Assembly: GCF_027497195.1 (NCBI RefSeq)
Contig: NZ_CP114905.1
Coordinates: 2,528,001 to 2,592,000 of the forward strand
Source of the DNA: Streptomyces sp. WMMC500
GTDB lineage: Bacteria; Actinomycetota; Actinomycetes; Streptomycetales; Streptomycetaceae
Reading direction: 5' to 3'
DNA: 64,000 nt
Shown: piece by piece, positions 62,238 through 64,000 of the stretch
Layout of the letters: every line of letters starts with the position of its first letter
How positions within the stretch are numbered: position 1 is the first letter of the stretch
Translations under genes and position numbers: made by a program
The notes under the pieces: generated by a model
Seen by the model: only the letters and a program-made list of their open reading frames with translations
Database searches by the model: none
Told to the model about the DNA's origin: nothing

Positions 62238-62933
62238 GTGCCCGACGTGACAGAGGAAAGGCAATTCTCGGCGGCCCGCCCCATCAGGGTCTTCCTCGTC
62301 GACGACCACGAGGTGGTCCGGCGCGGCCTGCGCGACCTGCTGGAGGCCGAACCCGGCATCGAAGTGGCGGGCGAGGCGGGCACCTTCGCCCAGGCGCTCG
62401 CCCGCGGGCCCGCGCTGCGGCCCGACGTCGCCGTGCTGGACGTACGGCTGCCGGACGGCGACGGGATCGGGGTCTGCCGCGAGCTGCGCTCGCGGATGCC
62501 CGAACTGGCGTGCCTGATGCTGACGTCGTTCGACGACGACGACGCGCTGCTGGACGCGATCATGGCGGGCGCCTCGGGCTACGTGCTCAAGCAGATCAAG
62601 GGCGGCGACCTGGTCTCCGCGGTACGCACCGTGGCCTCCGGGCAGTCCATGCTCGACCCGGCGACCACCGCCCGGCTGATGACGAACCTGCGGCGCGACG
62701 ACGGCCCTTCGGAGCCGGGGAACGAGGCGCTCGCCGGGCTGTCGCCGCGCGAACTCGACGTGCTGGAGCTGATCGGCGAGGGGCTGACGAACCGGCAGAT
62801 CGGCCAGCGGCTGTTCCTGTCCGAGAAGACGGTGAAGAACCACATATCCCGGCTGCTCGCCAAGCTGGGCGTGGAGCGCCGCATACAGGCGGCGGTGCTC
62901 GCCAGCAAGGCGCACCGGCCGCCGGGCGCGTGA
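62238..62933 (+). CDS. NarL/LuxR-family response regulator, DevR-like
   Basis: This 231-residue regulator has a receiver domain with the acidic pair in [20 protein letters not shown], the phosphorylation Asp in [13 protein letters not shown], the switch Thr in [11 protein letters not shown] and the Lys in YVLKQIKGG. The LuxR-type output helix-turn-helix is [20 protein letters not shown], then [20 protein letters not shown]. The sequence closely fits the DevR/DosR group that responds to hypoxia or redox cues. AGGAG precedes the GTG at 62238 by seven bases. A DevS-like kinase gene faces it 42 bp away, tail to tail. Confidence 0.92.
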   Translation: MPDVTEERQFSAARPIRVFLVDDHEVVRRGLRDLLEAEPGIEVAGEAGTFAQALARGPALRPDVAVLDVRLPDGDGIGVCRELRSRMPELACLMLTSFDDDDALLDAIMAGASGYVLKQIKGGDLVSAVRTVASGQSMLDPATTARLMTNLRRDDGPSEPGNEALAGLSPRELDVLELIGEGLTNRQIGQRLFLSEKTVKNHISRLLAKLGVERRIQAAVLASKAHRPPGA

Positions 62934-62975
62934 CGCCCGCCGTACGCCCCCTCCGCGGGCCGTACGCCGCGCCGG

Positions 62976-64000
62976 TCAGGCCCGCCCGGGGTCCCGGGCG
63001 CCCCCGTCCGTGCCGTCCGCTCCGTCCTCCCGCGCGTCCGCCTGCGCCGCCGGGGCGCCCCGGTCCTGCGCCGCCCGCCGGTCCAGCGGCACCCGCCACA
63101 CCAGGCGCGTACCGCCGCCCGCCGGAGGGTCGAGCGTCAGCTCGCCGCCGAGCTCCCGGGCCCGCTCCGCGATGTTCGCCAGCCCGCTGCGCCGCCCGCC
63201 GGGCGGCAGGCCGCGCCCGTCGTCCGTCACCGTGAGCGCGACGAGGCCCTGTCCCGCGATCACCGTGATGTCGACCGACGACGCGCCCGCGTGCCGGGCG
63301 GCGTTGGAGAGCGCCTCGCCGAGCACCGCCACGAGGTGGTCGGCCACCGGCGCCGGCACGTCGGTGTCCAGCAGCCCCTCGGTCCGCAGCGCGGGCGTGA
63401 ACCCGAGCGTGGCGACCGAGTCCTTGACCTGGCTGAGCACGCGCAGCCGCAGGCCCTGCGCGGTCGCCCCGCGCTCGTGCCGGCGCAGGCCGAAAATCGT
63501 GGTGCGGATGATCTTGATGGTCTCGTCCAGGTCGTCGACGGCCCGCAGCAGCCGCTCCGTGCCCTCCTCGTGCGTCACGAAGCGCAGCGCGCTCTGCAGC
63601 GTCATGCCGGTGGCGAACAGCCGCTGGATGGCCAGGTCGTGCAGGTCCCGGGCGATGCGGTCGCGGTCCTCGAAGAGCGCGAGCTGCTCGGCGTCCCGGC
63701 GCCGCTGAGCCAGCTCCATGGCCACCGCCGCCTGCCCGGCGAAGCCCACGAGGGCGTCGGTCTCCTCCGGGCCGAAGCGCTCGCCGCCCGGCTCGCGGCC
63801 GACCAGGAGCACACCCCGCAGCCCGTCGCTGGTGCCCAGCGGCACGGCGACCGCGGGGCCGATGCCGCTGACCGGCAGCACGCTGGCGCGTACCCGCTCG
63901 TCGCCGGCCATGTCGTCGCTGATCGCCAGCTCCACCCGGGTGAAGGCGGCGCCGGACAGCGTGCCCTTCATGGGCAGCGTGCGCCCTTCGAGCCCGTCGG
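62976..64000 (-). CDS. GAF-containing sensor histidine kinase, DevS-like, partial
   Basis: The C-terminal 341 residues are present and the gene runs off the right edge, so the N-terminus is missing. A GAF domain occupies the left part seen (TLPMKGTLSGAAFTRVELAI to GLRGVLLVGREPGGERFGPE). The HisKA_3 phosphoacceptor is RIARDLHDLAIQRLFATGMT, and the ATPase N and G boxes are EALSNAARHAGASS, VTDDGRGLP and RSGLANIAERARELGG. This layout matches DevS/DosS/DosT-type sensors. It is probably the cognate kinase of the convergent response regulator, although such pairs are usually in one operon. Whether its GAF binds haem cannot be judged from the fragment. Confidence 0.9.
   Translation of the reverse strand, partial: DGLEGRTLPMKGTLSGAAFTRVELAISDDMAGDERVRASVLPVSGIGPAVAVPLGTSDGLRGVLLVGREPGGERFGPEETDALVGFAGQAAVAMELAQRRRDAEQLALFEDRDRIARDLHDLAIQRLFATGMTLQSALRFVTHEEGTERLLRAVDDLDETIKIIRTTIFGLRRHERGATAQGLRLRVLSQVKDSVATLGFTPALRTEGLLDTDVPAPVADHLVAVLGEALSNAARHAGASSVDITVIAGQGLVALTVTDDGRGLPPGGRRSGLANIAERARELGGELTLDPPAGGGTRLVWRVPLDRRAAQDRGAPAAQADAREDGADGTDGGARDPGRA

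Overview
The window looks like chromosomal DNA of a high-GC actinomycete, most probably Streptomyces or a close relative. The reasons are the strong GC bias at third codon positions, frequent GTG starts, and a gas vesicle cluster in the order gvpO-A-F-G-Y-Z-J-L-S-K. Streptomycete signatures also occur: a snapalysin with a divergent LysR regulator, a DasR-type operator at a chitinase gene, a CebR-type operator at a mannanase gene, Tat-exported GH43 enzymes, and glycine and c-di-AMP riboswitches. No rRNA, tRNA or CRISPR array was seen.

Layout. 1-14.7 kb is mostly core metabolism: a clipped SDR gene, a LOG-family protein, an alpha/beta hydrolase, mnmA, a Tat-exported amidase, a cysteine desulfurase, a five-gene peptide ABC importer on the minus strand, two tandem SseB-like genes, a secreted protein and a P-loop kinase-like gene. 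14.8-19.5 kb is a one-carbon and serine block: tandem glycine riboswitch, gcvT, gcvH, glyA, then a serine deaminase gene. GcvT and GcvH break down glycine, GlyA interconverts glycine and serine, and the deaminase removes serine to pyruvate.

19.5-24.8 kb is the most interesting part. The last 22 bases of the serine deaminase gene recur exactly at 24754-24775, so the intervening 5.2 kb looks like an integrated island with attL and attR in a protein-gene 3' end. Its cargo is an AAA ATPase gene overlapping an RloB/Toprim-like gene (a probable anti-phage pair), a decayed IS21-family element with a truncated istB, and one small unknown gene. No integrase is left.

24.9-35.8 kb is a secreted polymer-degradation region: a DUF4185 protein, a frameshifted type B carboxylesterase, a zinc metalloprotease, a LysM/transglycosylase under a c-di-AMP riboswitch, a GH26 mannanase with a CebR box, two GH43 arabinan-active enzymes, a flavin/F420 enzyme and a GH12 endoglucanase. 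35.9-42.1 kb holds a SigB/SigF-type sigma factor and the complete, translationally coupled gas vesicle operon. 42.2-54.2 kb carries an F420-dependent oxidoreductase, a secreted nuclease/phosphatase, an AraC regulator, a DUF574 methyltransferase, a PIG-L deacetylase with a C-terminal sugar-binding-like domain, a DUF2252 protein, a DasR-type GH18 chitinase, and the snapalysin/LysR pair. 54.2-64 kb has two CNNM/CBS membrane proteins, a DUF3800 protein, a LysE exporter, a GAF-ANTAR protein, an S1 protease homologue whose catalytic serine is glycine, a membrane protein, and a convergent DevR/DevS-like pair cut by the window edge.

All product names come from reading translated motifs and gene context. 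No database search was run.
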